Shown here one piece after another: positions 10,401 to 17,690 of a stretch of DNA of 64,000 bases. The stretch comes from Achatina immaculata (Eukaryota > Mollusca > Gastropoda > Stylommatophora > Achatinidae): positions 1,678,300 to 1,742,299 of the forward strand of contig CM019693.1 in the NCBI GenBank assembly GCA_009760885.1. Direction: 5' to 3'. Each line of letters starts with the position of its first letter. Position 1 is the stretch's first letter. A program made the translations under genes and the position numbers. The notes under the pieces are model-generated. The model saw nothing but the letters and a program-made list of their open reading frames with translations. It was not told the DNA's origin and did not search any database.

Positions 10401-11771
10401 TTATTTATCTTGGCAATAGACTGGTTAATGAAGGAGGCAACATCAGACAAACGCAGAGGATTACAATGGACCCTCAACACAGTGCTGGAGGACCTTGACT
10501 TTGCGGACGACATTTGTCTACTGTCAAGCAGCCACAAAGAAATGCAAGATAAAATAAACAAGCTAACTCAGAATGCAAACAACATAGGACTAAAGATCAA
10601 TGTAGGAAAGACAAAGTTAATGAAACAAAATGTGAACAACAAAAATGTACTCAGAGTAGATAGCAAGTTAGTGGAGGAGGTCACTGAATTTGTATACCTT
10701 GGCAGTAGAGTAGTAGAAAATGGAGACAGCACAGAGGATATCAACAGCAGACTTACTAAAGCAAACCAGGCTTTTGCTATGCTACAGTTTTTTTTATTTC
10801 CATATGGAAATAAAAAAAACTAAGCGTAAAGACGAAAATCAGGATATTTAAGAGTAATGTTCTAAGTGTACTACTCTATGGAAGTGAATGCTGGAAAATC
10901 ACCAAAACAATAGAAAACAAGTTGAATTCTTTCCAGACTAAATGTTTACGAAGAATTAGAAAAATATTTTGGCCAAACACCATAAGAAATAACATCTTGT
11001 TGGCAGAGATGCAGATGAAGCCACTGACTGTAATTATTGAGGAAAGACGCTGGCGATGGTTGGGACATGTGCTCCGAATGACTGATAACTCACTACCAAA
11101 AACAGCACTAAGATGGACACCACAGGGGAACAGAAGTAAGGGTAGACCAAAAGAGACATGGAGAAGAACAGAGAGGATGTTGAGCAATAGAGGGCTCACC
11201 TGGGCAAGAGCAGAAAAAAAGGCAAAGGACAGGCATTTGTGGAAAACCCTTGCGGAAGCCCCATATACCCTGGGCACTTAAGGTTCAGAGAGAGAAATTA
11301 TACATAAGAGAGAAATGCACACAGTAGGAACAAAATTATATATATATAACACATACAGCGCTTAGTGTATATTAGAACAGAGGCACTCAAGTAGGAAAAA
11401 CCAGACAAAATACACTGACAACTACATGGAGTGGGGGAGCGGAACGGAGCAGGACATCCAAGTGGGAAAAAAACAAATTCCAATGTGGTTGGTGAATTTT
11501 TTTCCCCCATTTTCTGATACGCAAATGATGAGGTTAGGCATGGGACAACATATCGATGTAGGGTAAACACACCACGTTATCAACTCGCTGCCTGAAGAAA
11601 AACTTTATGTTAAGAACAGCTAGTCGTCATTAAAATAGCCTAAATGCACGACAATAGACTGTATTCAAAAAGACGATGTGGTAATAAAAACAGTATTCCA
11701 GTTAACTTGGAAATTAAAATATAAAATATATACGAACTGGAAAGCGCAGGTTTTCTTGCTTTTGGGGCCAT
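1440..11771 (-). CDS. RPL23A: 60S ribosomal protein L23a (uL23), five-exon gene
   Basis: Structural protein of the large ribosomal subunit; uL23 sits at the peptide exit tunnel and contacts SRP and nascent-chain factors. Exons at 11771-11738, 6885-6591, 4861-4685, 2316-2247 and 1454-1440 join in phase to about 196 residues. The C-terminal globular part is almost textbook: [74 protein letters not shown]-stop. Human L23a is 156 residues; the extra length is a Lys/Pro/Ala/Ser-rich, histone-H1-like N-terminal extension, also known from insect L23a. Introns of 4852, 1729, 2368 and 792 bp hold LINE, MITE and SINE insertions. Exons 2-5 are near certain; exon 1 rests on the MAPKA start, phase and a TOP-like 5' end. 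Confidence 0.93.
1607..1699. repeat. Two-copy ~46-bp tandem repeat in RPL23A intron 4
   Basis: Two adjacent, slightly diverged units each containing aaaatgatgtgac and cctataaaataactacta. The rest of intron 4 (1455-2246) shows nothing recognisable. Confidence 0.75.
2247..2316 (-). CDS. RPL23A: RPL23A exon 4
   Basis: Minus-strand acceptor ttttcttttcag, then A completing the split Arg codon, then [20 protein letters not shown] and ANK, then donor gtgagt. Length 70 = 1 + 23 codons, phase 0 at the 3' end. The segment corresponds to [20 protein letters not shown] in vertebrate L23a. Confidence 0.95.
2317..2789. other. RPL23A intron 3, proximal part
   Basis: Unremarkable intronic sequence between exon 4 and a LINE-B fragment. 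No repeat or gene recognised. The intron continues to 4684 through LINE, MITE and SINE insertions. Confidence 0.5.
2790..3750 (-). mobile_element. LINE-B fragment with internal deletion (antisense)
   Basis: Read on the minus strand: N-terminal RT region ([20 protein letters not shown], then [32 protein letters not shown]), then a jump from [12 protein letters not shown] to a segment carrying the complement of the [12 protein letters not shown] coding region near 3330-3375, then [20 protein letters not shown] and the 3' terminal region to TMRALCDI. The palm with motifs A-C is missing. It ends at 2790 at the same 3' terminus (tttaacagcacgggaagga, complemented) as the other B copies. Frameshifts and stops make it dead. 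It lies in RPL23A intron 3, same strand as the gene. Confidence 0.85.
3751..4012. other. Intronic stretch with a short minus-strand open frame, unrecognised
   Basis: On the minus strand 3780-3960 can be read as an open segment ([18 protein letters not shown], then [16 protein letters not shown]). I do not recognise it. It could be an old transposase fragment; nothing ties it to RPL23A. Confidence 0.3.
4013..4245. mobile_element. hAT-type MITE with 8-bp target duplication
   Basis: Element 4021-4237 begins cagtgattcttaa and ends ttaagaacaactg, imperfect inverted termini of the CAGTG...CACTG-like hAT class. It is flanked by atttaagc (4013-4020) and gtttaagc (4238-4245), an 8-bp duplication with one mismatch, the hAT signature length. 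It contains C-rich runs and no coding capacity. It sits in RPL23A intron 3. Confidence 0.7.
4246..4395 (-). mobile_element. SINE-2 tail fragment
   Basis: Contains tttccatgccattaag, gtgctaggcctgtatttc and aagatcatcagcata, which match the 3' half of the SINE-2 copies at 39970-40375, 51555-51690 and 55345-55790. Head and core are absent. Confidence 0.6.
4440..4605 (-). mobile_element. LINE-B 3' end fragment
   Basis: About 165 bp matching the 3' terminal region of LINE-B (cttacatccttcccatgccg... gagtttcacgtgg), ending at the same terminus as the copy at 2790. Short 5'-truncated insertion. Confidence 0.75.
4685..4861 (-). CDS. RPL23A: RPL23A exon 3
   Basis: Minus-strand acceptor ccgcag, then G completing Lys, 58 codons from [20 protein letters not shown] to [13 protein letters not shown], then AG and donor gtatgtaag. 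This is the core of the uL23 fold, with the NNTLVFIVD and [14 protein letters not shown] motifs nearly identical to animal orthologues. Length 177 = 1 + 174 + 2, matching the phases of both neighbours. Confidence 0.97.
4905..5535 (+). mobile_element. LINE-C 3' fragment with (GAT)n tail
   Basis: Degraded C-terminal LINE sequence: after position 5320 it reads [20 protein letters not shown], then [33 protein letters not shown] and a terminal HGT, followed by gatgatgatgat. This matches the minus-strand C copies at 18768 and 28666. The portion upstream of 5200 is noisier. It lies in RPL23A intron 2, opposite strand to the gene. Confidence 0.75.
5536..6174. other. RPL23A intron 2 remainder
   Basis: A-rich stretch (5545-5640), then mixed sequence. 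Short open frames on both strands look random. Nothing recognised. Confidence 0.5.
6175..6495 (-). mobile_element. LINE-E C-terminal fragment (inverted partner of 7490-7835)
   Basis: The minus strand carries a C-terminal LINE region: a decayed [15 protein letters not shown] segment, then a HWRWIG-like region, [14 protein letters not shown] and GRPR-like motifs. The copy at 7490-7835 is the same sequence on the other strand, with matching blocks for kedILQIR, SISNEEL and NNQGRRKQ. Confidence 0.7.
6591..6885 (-). CDS. RPL23A: RPL23A exon 2 (H1-like extension and start of uL23 core)
   Basis: Minus-strand acceptor tttctcag, 2 bases, 97 codons, then AA before donor gtaatt. It begins [20 protein letters not shown], a KESAP/KPP repetitive basic stretch of about 40 residues, then [38 protein letters not shown] and [12 protein letters not shown]. 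The second half is typical L23a ([19 protein letters not shown]); the first half resembles histone H1 tails and the extended N-terminus of insect L23a. It joins exon 3 by a split Lys codon (AA|G). Confidence 0.95.
6886..7489. other. RPL23A intron 1, part next to exon 2
   Basis: AT-rich sequence with poly-A and poly-T runs. No coding or repeat identity recognised. Confidence 0.5.
7490..7835 (+). mobile_element. LINE-E C-terminal fragment
   Basis: The plus strand reads [46 protein letters not shown] and [12 protein letters not shown], the usual LINE C-terminal [18 protein letters not shown] arrangement. It has in-frame stops and ends near gatggatggacg. It is the inverted counterpart of 6175-6495. 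Confidence 0.75.
8298..9173 (+). pseudogene. LINE-A endonuclease domain
   Basis: AP-endonuclease-like domain of LINE-A. The frame has a TGA at 8868 within KEGI-stop-EINENG and another at 9171 after HFDT. The catalytic signatures NVRTL (Asn), QEARWTG (Glu), GDFNAKVG (Asp, Asn), QIDHIL (Asp) and SDHN (Asp, His) are all intact. It is similar to the endonuclease captured in ruminant CFDP2, which derives from BovB. Confidence 0.85.
9255..11281 (+). pseudogene. LINE-A reverse transcriptase and C-terminal domain
   Basis: Same frame as the endonuclease as far as the insertion near 10790, then it shifts. Stops lie at about 10083 (GKL-stop-KEQAGF) and 10363 (FRV-stop-TGVKQG). The active-site box reads FADD, as is common in this clade. 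The C-terminal part ([15 protein letters not shown], then [15 protein letters not shown]) is the segment found again in the truncated copies at 13.5, 43.7 and 57.9 kb. Confidence 0.85.
11738..11771 (-). CDS. RPL23A: RPL23A exon 1 (coding part)
   Basis: Minus strand: ATG GCC CCA AAA GCA AGA AAA = M-A-P-K-A-R-K, the canonical start of animal L23a (MAPKAKK). The only donor in the right phase is A|gttcgt at 11738, a weak site; A+AG then makes Lys and leads into exon 2. A small extra exon could exist in the 4.85-kb intron. The start itself is well supported by the TOP-like leader just upstream. Confidence 0.7.
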
Positions 11772-11793
11772 GTTGCTTTAAAGAGACCGGAAG
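11772..11793 (-). promoter_or_regulatory. RPL23A: 5' TOP-like leader / probable start site of RPL23A
   Basis: Immediately 5' of the ATG the minus strand reads CTTCCGGTCTCTTT then AAAGCAAC. A C followed by a pyrimidine-rich tract is the terminal oligopyrimidine signature that puts ribosomal protein mRNAs under mTOR/LARP1 control. The transcription start is probably the C at 11793, giving a ~22-nt leader. The exact start is inferred. Confidence 0.6.
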
Positions 11794-12290
11794 TCTGCCG
11801 TGAACCTAAAACTATTGAATCAATGCTCATGCGTAACGAAACAAATTACATTTTTCGTGAATTTCACCAATTAATTTTTGGACATTTGCTAAATTATGAC
11901 ATTATAGTTTGGTAGTGTCAGGAGCTAAAATGGAGTTTATTATTGCTATTGCTGTAGATCTCACAAATGCCACATTTTTGGCTCTTTTTGAAACCTTAAA
12001 AATTGTAGAGCATAACTTGGTAGTGCAATTCAATGCATTAAAGACATGATTTTGTAAAAAGTGTCTCATACTCAATGATTGGTCTGTCAAGACCTTGCAC
12101 TGTGCAACTTTGAAAAACTCATCAGAATGATTTTTGTCGCAGTTATCATGTGACACTTGTGTGTGTTTGTGTGTTTTTCTTTTAAATTGTTAAAATCGTT
12201 ATTTGTTCATCCAAATCAAGGATTTGTGTGGTAACAGTTTGGTATTTTTTGTGTTCTATCTCCCTAGTAGTACTCTATCTCTTGCAGCAC
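11794..12290. other. Region upstream of RPL23A with an unrecognised minus-strand ORF
   Basis: This must hold the RPL23A promoter; I see no TATA box at the expected distance. A minus-strand frame at 11902-12156 (starts MSHDNCDKNHSDEFFKVA, ends AIAIINSILAPDTTKL) has protein-like composition. It may be a fragment of a transposase or zinc-finger-type protein; I do not recognise it. Confidence 0.35.
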
Positions 12291-12291
12291 T

Positions 12292-12379
<88 letters not shown>

Positions 12380-12380
12380 A
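12290..12380. repeat. (CT)n(TATC)n microsatellite
   Basis: CT dinucleotides, then about 18 tatc units from 12309, then a C-run. Confidence 0.98.
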
Positions 12381-12504
12381 TCTCCCCCCCCCTTACTTCC
12401 TCTCACTCTGGAGATGTACATGAATTTGTTTTGGCATTGTCTTCTCTTTCTCTCTTGTGATGTACATGAAGACTTGTTATTTTCTTTTAATTCTCTCTTC
12501 CTTC

Positions 12505-12511
12505 TCTCTCA

Positions 12512-12563
<52 letters not shown>
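12505..12563. repeat. (CT)n(AC)n microsatellite
   Basis: A CT array passing into about 15 AC units. It abuts the 3' end of LINE-G and may be its tail (reading GT/GA on the minus strand). Confidence 0.97.
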
Positions 12564-12565
<2 letters not shown>

Positions 12566-12567
<2 letters not shown>

Positions 12568-13240
12568 GTCCACGATTTTACTTATTCTCTGCTGAAACAG
12601 ACCTAAGAAGGTGGCAGGACTAAACGTGCAGAAATGAAAACGAGCTCTGTTTCTGCACGTCCAAACCAAGAACTCGAACTTTGCGAGCAGGGCCGGTAAC
12701 TTGGTGTGTGTGTCCGCCTGAGTTTTAGGGATTGTATTTAACAGTATGGCTCTGTAGATGTCTGCTTGTTGTGCCGTGTGTGTTTCTATTGTGTTCTGTA
12801 GTGTTCTTACGGTGGTTGCTACTGTTTTGCATTCGTAGAAAATGTGTTCTTCTGTTTTTAGTGTGTTTCTCCTGCATAGGTAACATCGTCCAATGTTTCT
12901 GTGTGTTTGTGTATCGTGGAGTTACATTGTATATGAGTCTGAAAGTGATTTCTCTGGCTTTTGGTGTGATGTTCCTGAGATAGAGATTTTTGAACGAGTC
13001 GGTGTAGTCTAGTATGGGGTATCTGCGTCTCCTCTTAATCCTAAGATGTAATGGCGGTGCTTAATATCTGACCAAACGTTTGTATATGTGATTTGTTTTG
13101 CATTGAATGAGTGTTTCGTGTCCTTGAATTGCTTTTATGCAGTTCACATATGATGTTTCATTGTGTAATAGCATATTGTCAGTTCCGCCTATTGTACTGA
13201 TTTTTCATGTTCAGAAGATTTGGCCGGAAAATAACTCTCC
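12566..13240 (-). mobile_element. LINE-G C-terminus with zf-RVT-like zinc finger
   Basis: On the minus strand a C-terminal LINE segment with one frameshift: FKNLYLRNITPKAREITFRL, then RNIGRCYLCRRNTLKTEEH, IFYECKTVATTVRTLQ and FLVWTCRNRARFHFC. The C-x2-C-x10-H-x4-C spacing matches the zinc finger found after the RT of several LINE clades. The RT itself is absent, so the copy is 5' truncated. Its 3' end points to the CT/AC microsatellite. Confidence 0.7.
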
Positions 13241-13468
13241 AGTCTTTTTTAAAGTGTTTGCAGAACACATGTTTGATTTATGCTTTTCGTTTGTTGTGTG
13301 ATCTTTTATATCTACTCTTCCACCATGCGCAATGGCAATGTAAGACTTACACATATTACATTATGCCTCATGATCATTTCTCCCTCATTTTATAAAAGAC
13401 CATTCCTGATATTTTTCCTGAAAGTAATATTTGCTCCTAGGCATTTTGACAACACTTCACGCAATTGC

Positions 13469-13472
<4 letters not shown>

Positions 13473-13520
<48 letters not shown>
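13473..13520. repeat. (TA)n microsatellite at the 3' end of a LINE-A copy
   Basis: About 24 uninterrupted TA units directly abutting the conserved LINE-A 3' end. A second (TA)n tract lies at the other end of the same copy (14373-14393). Confidence 0.98.
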
Positions 13521-13523
<3 letters not shown>

Positions 13524-14372
13524 GAACCTTAAGTGCCCAGGGCACATGGGGCTTCCGCAAGGGTTTTCCACAAATGCCTGTCCTTTGCCTTTTTTTTCTG
13601 CTCTTGCCCAGGTGAGCCCTCTATTGCTCAACATCCTTTCTGTTGTTCTTCTCCATGTCTATTTTGGTCTACCCTTACTTCTGCTCCCCTGTGGTGTCCA
13701 TCTTAGTTCTATTTTTGGTAGTGAGTTGTCAGTCATTCGGAGCACATGTCCCAATCATCGCCAGCGTCTTTCCTCAATAATTGTTGTCAGTGGTTTCATC
13801 TGCATTTCTGCTAATAAGATGTTATTTCTTATGGTGTTTGGCCAAAATATTTTTCTAATTCTTCGTAAACATTTAGTCTGGAAAGAATTCAACTTGTTTT
13901 CTATTGATTTGGTGATTTTCCAGCATTCACTTCCATAGAGTAGTACACTTAGAACATTACTCTTAAATATCCTGATTTTCATATTTATGCTTAGTTTTTT
14001 GGATTTCCATATAGTCTGCAGCATAGCAAAAGCCTGGTTTGCTCTAGTAAGTCTGCTGTTGATGTCCTCTGTGCTGTCTCCATTTTCTACTACTCTGCTG
14101 CCAAGGTATACAAATTCGTTGACCTCCTCCACTAACTTGTTATCTACTCTGAGTACATTTCTGTTGTTCACATTTTGTTTCATTAACTTTGTCTTTCCTA
14201 CGTTGATCTTTAGTCCTATGTTGTTTGCATTCTGAGTTAGCTTGTTTATTTTATCTTGCATATCTTTGTGACTGCTTGATAACAGACAAATGTCGTCCCC
14301 AAAGTCAAGGTCCTCCAGCACTGTGTCAAGGGTCCATTATAATCCTCTGCGTTTGTCTGATGTTGCCTCCTT
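13521..14372 (-). mobile_element. LINE-A copy, 5'-truncated (antisense)
   Basis: Minus strand from [11 protein letters not shown] to the C-terminal ALGT-stop and the ggcacttaaggttcag terminus. It includes [14 protein letters not shown] (active box FADD changed to FGDD), [16 protein letters not shown] and IEERRWR. It is largely open and clearly the same family as 8100-11312. It lacks EN and most of RT. Both ends touch (TA)n. Confidence 0.92.
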
Positions 14373-14393
14373 ATATATATATATATATATATA
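14373..14393. repeat. (TA)n tract at the 5' end of the LINE-A copy
   Basis: About 10 TA units between the truncated LINE-A 5' end and LINE-D sequence. Confidence 0.95.
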
Positions 14394-15464
14394 AGTTCTT
14401 GTAGTATAGATATATTTGTTCTTTTTTTGTGTCCATGATATTTGAAGAACTCTTCTGTAGCATTTACATTCAAAGGCATTTATGCGTTTCTCAGCTGTTT
14501 TGTTACGTGTCCAGGTCTCACAGGCATATGTTGTGATGGGAAAGATGCATATCCTTAAAAATCTTATTTTTGTGGTTCTTTCTGCTCCTCTCCATAGATT
14601 CTTTAGTTGTTTTAATTTCTGAAGAGCGATAGATGTCCTCCTTTTAATTTCCCTCATTGTATCTCCATTACCAGTTAGTAGTGATCAAAGATATTCAAAA
14701 CTCTCAACTTCTTCCAGTTTTTCCTCATTGATATATATTTAAGCTGCCTTGTTTGTTTTGTCAGTTGTCATCAATTTAGTTTTCTTCGCATTAAGATAGA
14801 GGTTTTGTTCTTCGCTGTTCTTTCAGACTGACATAATTAGTTTTTGCATTCCTTTTTGTGTTGTGGACAGTAATACTATGTCATCAGCATATCTAATCTC
14901 TGGTATTTCATAACCTCCAATTCTTATGGCATCGTAATATTCTTTGTTAACATCTTCTCTAACATTTCTCATTATATTTTCAGTATACGAGTTAATTAAA
15001 TAAGTAAGGTGACAATATGCACCCCTAACGGACCCCTTGTTTTATGTCAAACCAAGTTGTTGTTTCACCATTTATTCTTACTGCTGCTTATTGGTCTAGA
15101 TACAGCAGTGATGTTAATTATATCAAATATGTTGGAAATCCTATTTTTTCCATTATTTCCCAAAGTTTCTGGTGTTGTACACAATCAAGTGCCTTTGAGT
15201 AGTCTATAAATGCTAAATATAGATTCACATTAAACTCTCTGCATTTCTCTATTATTAATCTTATATTGAATATATGATGGTTCTAAGGACTGCAAACGCG
15301 CAACAAACAGCCTCTAGCAGTCAAGTCCAGCTCCTGGCCTTCCCGTGGCAGAACTGTTTAAACTGACAGGAGAAGGGGCGAGGGCGAATATCTGGCGCCT
15401 GAAAACCAGTTACTTAGGGTAGGTGAGTGTCACGTTTGGTAGCTCATCTGCCGCTGTTGGCGAG

Positions 15465-16140
15465 ATCTTCAGCTGCCGTGCGTGGAGCGGTGCTCTTCCC
15501 GGCCAATGAAGAAATTTGCAAATGAGGTTGCCGCGCAGCATCACTGCGGAAAAGGCGGTTGAAAGGATAAAGCGAAGCAAACAGTCAAATCACGGCACCT
15601 CTGGTCTGGAGGTCGGCCACGTCCTGAGTGCAGTCATATCGGGTGAAATGCATGAACCGGCTTGTCCCAGAGGTTAAGTCACTGCTGGCTTGACTCTTCA
15701 AATGCCGCGCGTGGAGTGAAGCTCCTCCCGGTTAAGGAAGTAAATGCGGAAATAAAGGTTGCTGTGCGGCGCCGATGGGAAAAGGTGGTGGAAAGTGAAG
15801 TTTAACCTGGTATGTCCAGTAGTATCACTACGAGAGCTATACCACGGCGCCTCTGCTCTAGAGGCCACCTACGTCCGAAATACACCTACACTGGTGAAAT
15901 ATGCCTAAACCGGCACACACCAGGGTGGAACTCGATGGCTAGACATGTCATGCCACCTCCGCTCTAGAGGTCGGTAACGCCTGATAAACACCCATACTGG
16001 TGAATTTTGCCTAAACCGGCTCATACCAGGGGTGAATCTTGAAGGCTATGAATGTCACAGTACCTCTGCCCCAGAGGTCGGTCCCGTCCCAAACACGCCC
16101 ATACTGGGAAATGCCTAAACCGGCTCAACCCAGGGGTAGA
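15465..16140 (+). repeat. Element X tandem array 1
   Basis: Repeating blocks: ctgccg-cgtggag units at about 15470 and 15698, and cctctgctctagaggtcgg units at 15596, 15848, 15954 and 16063, each followed by a tactggtgaa/aaaccggct motif. The last three are spaced 106 and 109 bp. Units are diverged but aligned by eye over most of their length. Confidence 0.75.
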
Positions 16141-16261
16141 AGTCACTAGTGGCGAGGATTCATCCTCCTGGACAAAAGCTCCATCCTGGTCACAACTAGG
16201 AAGGGTAGCGGCCACGACCGCAAAATGCTGAAGTCGGAGACACTGGACCAGGGAAGTCTAG

Positions 16262-16525
16262 ATAGGCAACCACCTCTCACCCGGCGGGGATGTCTGCGTA
16301 TCCTAATCACGCTGAGGTTTTCCGGTGAGAAAGTCCAACCCTGGACTGGATGGCAACCACCTCTCACCCGGCGGTGATACACGGGTATCTCAAAACACGT
16401 CGAGGTTTTCCAGTGAGAAAGTCCAACTCTGGCCTGGGTGGGCTAACGCCTCTCACCCAGCGGGGATGCACTGATATTCCAAACACGTCGAGGTCTTCCG
16501 GTGAGAAAGTCCAACCCTAGACCAA
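16262..16525 (+). repeat. Element X tandem array 2 (three ~88-bp units)
   Basis: Three units starting cctctcaccc at 16273, 16360 and 16449, each with gcggggatg-like, acgtcgaggttttcc and ggtgagaaagtccaac segments. Confidence 0.85.
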
Positions 16526-17174
16526 ACTGGTGCAATGAAAACCACGGTGTCACGCAATCCCGCTTCCGAGACCCACCAAGAATACAGGCTAAAGCACTGT
16601 GATACTCTGAACCCCTTGTGGTCCTTTCGTGGAACTCGTGTGGTCTATTTTGGACCACACAGGAGACCACGGGACCTAACGAGGACCACATGCGTGAATT
16701 CAGTAGGTTCACAGTGCGGTTTTTGGTGGTAGAAGTGAACGAAGAAGAAGAAGAAGAATATATGATCTCTTGATTCTCTTCCTTGCCTGAAACCAGCATG
16801 GACCATATTGACTTCTTCTTCTATTTTCTTACGAAGTCTACCCATTATGATTTTTAACAGAATTTTACTGGCATGACTAATCAGGGCAACAGTTCCGTAG
16901 TTTGTGTATAATTTCAGGTTATCCTTTTTTGGCAGAGGTATGAGTACAGTTCTTTTCCATTCTTTTGGCCAAATACCAGAATGCCATATCTTTTTACATA
17001 GTGCATGATAGATTAGTGCACATTCCTTTCCTCCTGCTTTAATAAGTTCAGCTGTTATCTCATCACATCCTGGTGAGTTACCATTTTTCAGATTCTTTAT
17101 TGCCCATAAAACTTTTTCTATTGTCGGTTCGAGTTCTTTCTCCTCCAATAATAATTCACACTGTATATTGTTTG

Positions 17175-17690
17175 ATGGCTGTTACCAGAAAATCAGATTT
17201 GCCTCTGTGGTTGGGGGGCCATTGAAATGATTTGGGACTGGTTTCGAAGCATGCTGGGTGATATCGTACATATGTTTCTGCATGCGGTCCCATAATCTGA
17301 GACCAATCTCACCAGTATACGTTGTTCTGCATCTTTTGCATACGATGATATATATCACATTACGGAGCTCGCACGTGAATCCTTCATGAAGAGTGAGGAT
17401 AGTTTTCGGAAAGGTGATTGTTTTCATTTCGCAGACTACAGAGCAGATAACGCAGTGGGGGCAGTTACATTTTCTGATAATTATTGGCAGATGACGATAA
17501 AGAATTTTCGTGACCATCTGACCATGCGGGTGGAAAGGCAGTATAACTTAACTCTATCCGATGGAGTAACAGGCTTTTTTTTTTCTGAATGCTTCTTTGC
17601 GGCTCACTATGAAAGTATGAGAGTGAGATGAGAATGTATAAATGAAAAGCATACAGCATCCGATATTTCGGCGTGAGCCTTTTTCGATGA
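17175..17690 (-). mobile_element. Penelope-like element fragment with GIY-YIG endonuclease
   Basis: Minus-strand frame 17517-17182: CNCPHCVICSVVCEM, then ELRNVIYIIVCKRCRTTYTG, EIGLRLWDRMQKHMYDI, KPVPNHFNGPP. This is the layout of the C-terminal GIY-YIG domain of Penelope-like retroelements (Cys pairs, VIY in place of GIY, YTG for YIG, Arg, His, late HF). Upstream frames are broken, and a segment near 17660-17690 (complement of tatttcggcgtgagcc) resembles the terminal repeats seen beside such elements. RT domain absent. Confidence 0.75.

Larger units (their letters stand above)
8100..11312 (+). mobile_element. LINE-A, nearly full-length BovB/RTE-like non-LTR retrotransposon
   Basis: A single long frame from about 8373 (start [11 protein letters not shown]) to 11279 encodes an apurinic-type endonuclease followed by a reverse transcriptase. 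EN motifs: [38 protein letters not shown] and GSDHNL. RT motifs: [63 protein letters not shown] and [14 protein letters not shown]-terminal region has [19 protein letters not shown] and GRPKETWRR. About 200 bp before the ATG look like a 5' UTR. The 3' end reads ggcacttaaggttcagagag. At least five in-frame stops and one ~13-bp insertion near 10790 inactivate it. It sits in RPL23A intron 1, opposite strand. Confidence 0.9.
15279..16755 (+). mobile_element. Element X: ~1.48-kb nonautonomous retroelement of unknown class
   Basis: Inserted in the LINE-D frame between exact 11-bp duplications gaatatatgat (15268-15278 and 16756-16766). It is GC-richer than its surroundings and has no convincing ORF. 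Layout: ~180-bp head; two ~230-250-bp composite units (15465 and 15697); further ~107-bp units around a cctctgctctagaggtc motif (15848, 15954, 16063); three ~88-bp units beginning cctctcacc (16273, 16360, 16449); a ~240-bp 3' domain with an 8-bp-stem hairpin (16638-16660); and a (GAA)n tail. A target duplication plus an oligonucleotide tail and a 5'-truncated second copy at 25741 imply target-primed reverse transcription, so probably a LINE-mobilised element, or a 5' truncated LINE with an unusual 3' UTR. Confidence 0.75.
14396..17160 (-). mobile_element. LINE-D copy (antisense), interrupted by element X
   Basis: Read on the minus strand from 17148: EKVLWAIKNLKNGNSPGCDE, AELIKAGGKECALIYHAL, WPKEWKRTVLIPLPKKDN, HAGFRQGRESRDHIF; then, after skipping 15279-16766, NIRLIIEKCREFNVNLYLAF and IDYSKALDCVQHQKLWE. 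Then come decayed GVRxGCILSPYLFN and ADDS-like regions and finally [20 protein letters not shown] and CKCYRRVLQISW. The frame is restored exactly when element X is removed. 5' truncated at the Penelope-like fragment; the 3' end is lost at the (TA)n/LINE-A junction. Many stops in the distal half. Confidence 0.85.

Noticed and set aside
16443..16799. 118-codon minus-strand ORF across element X
   Set aside because: It crosses the junction of element X and LINE-D; no domain, composition set by the tandem units.
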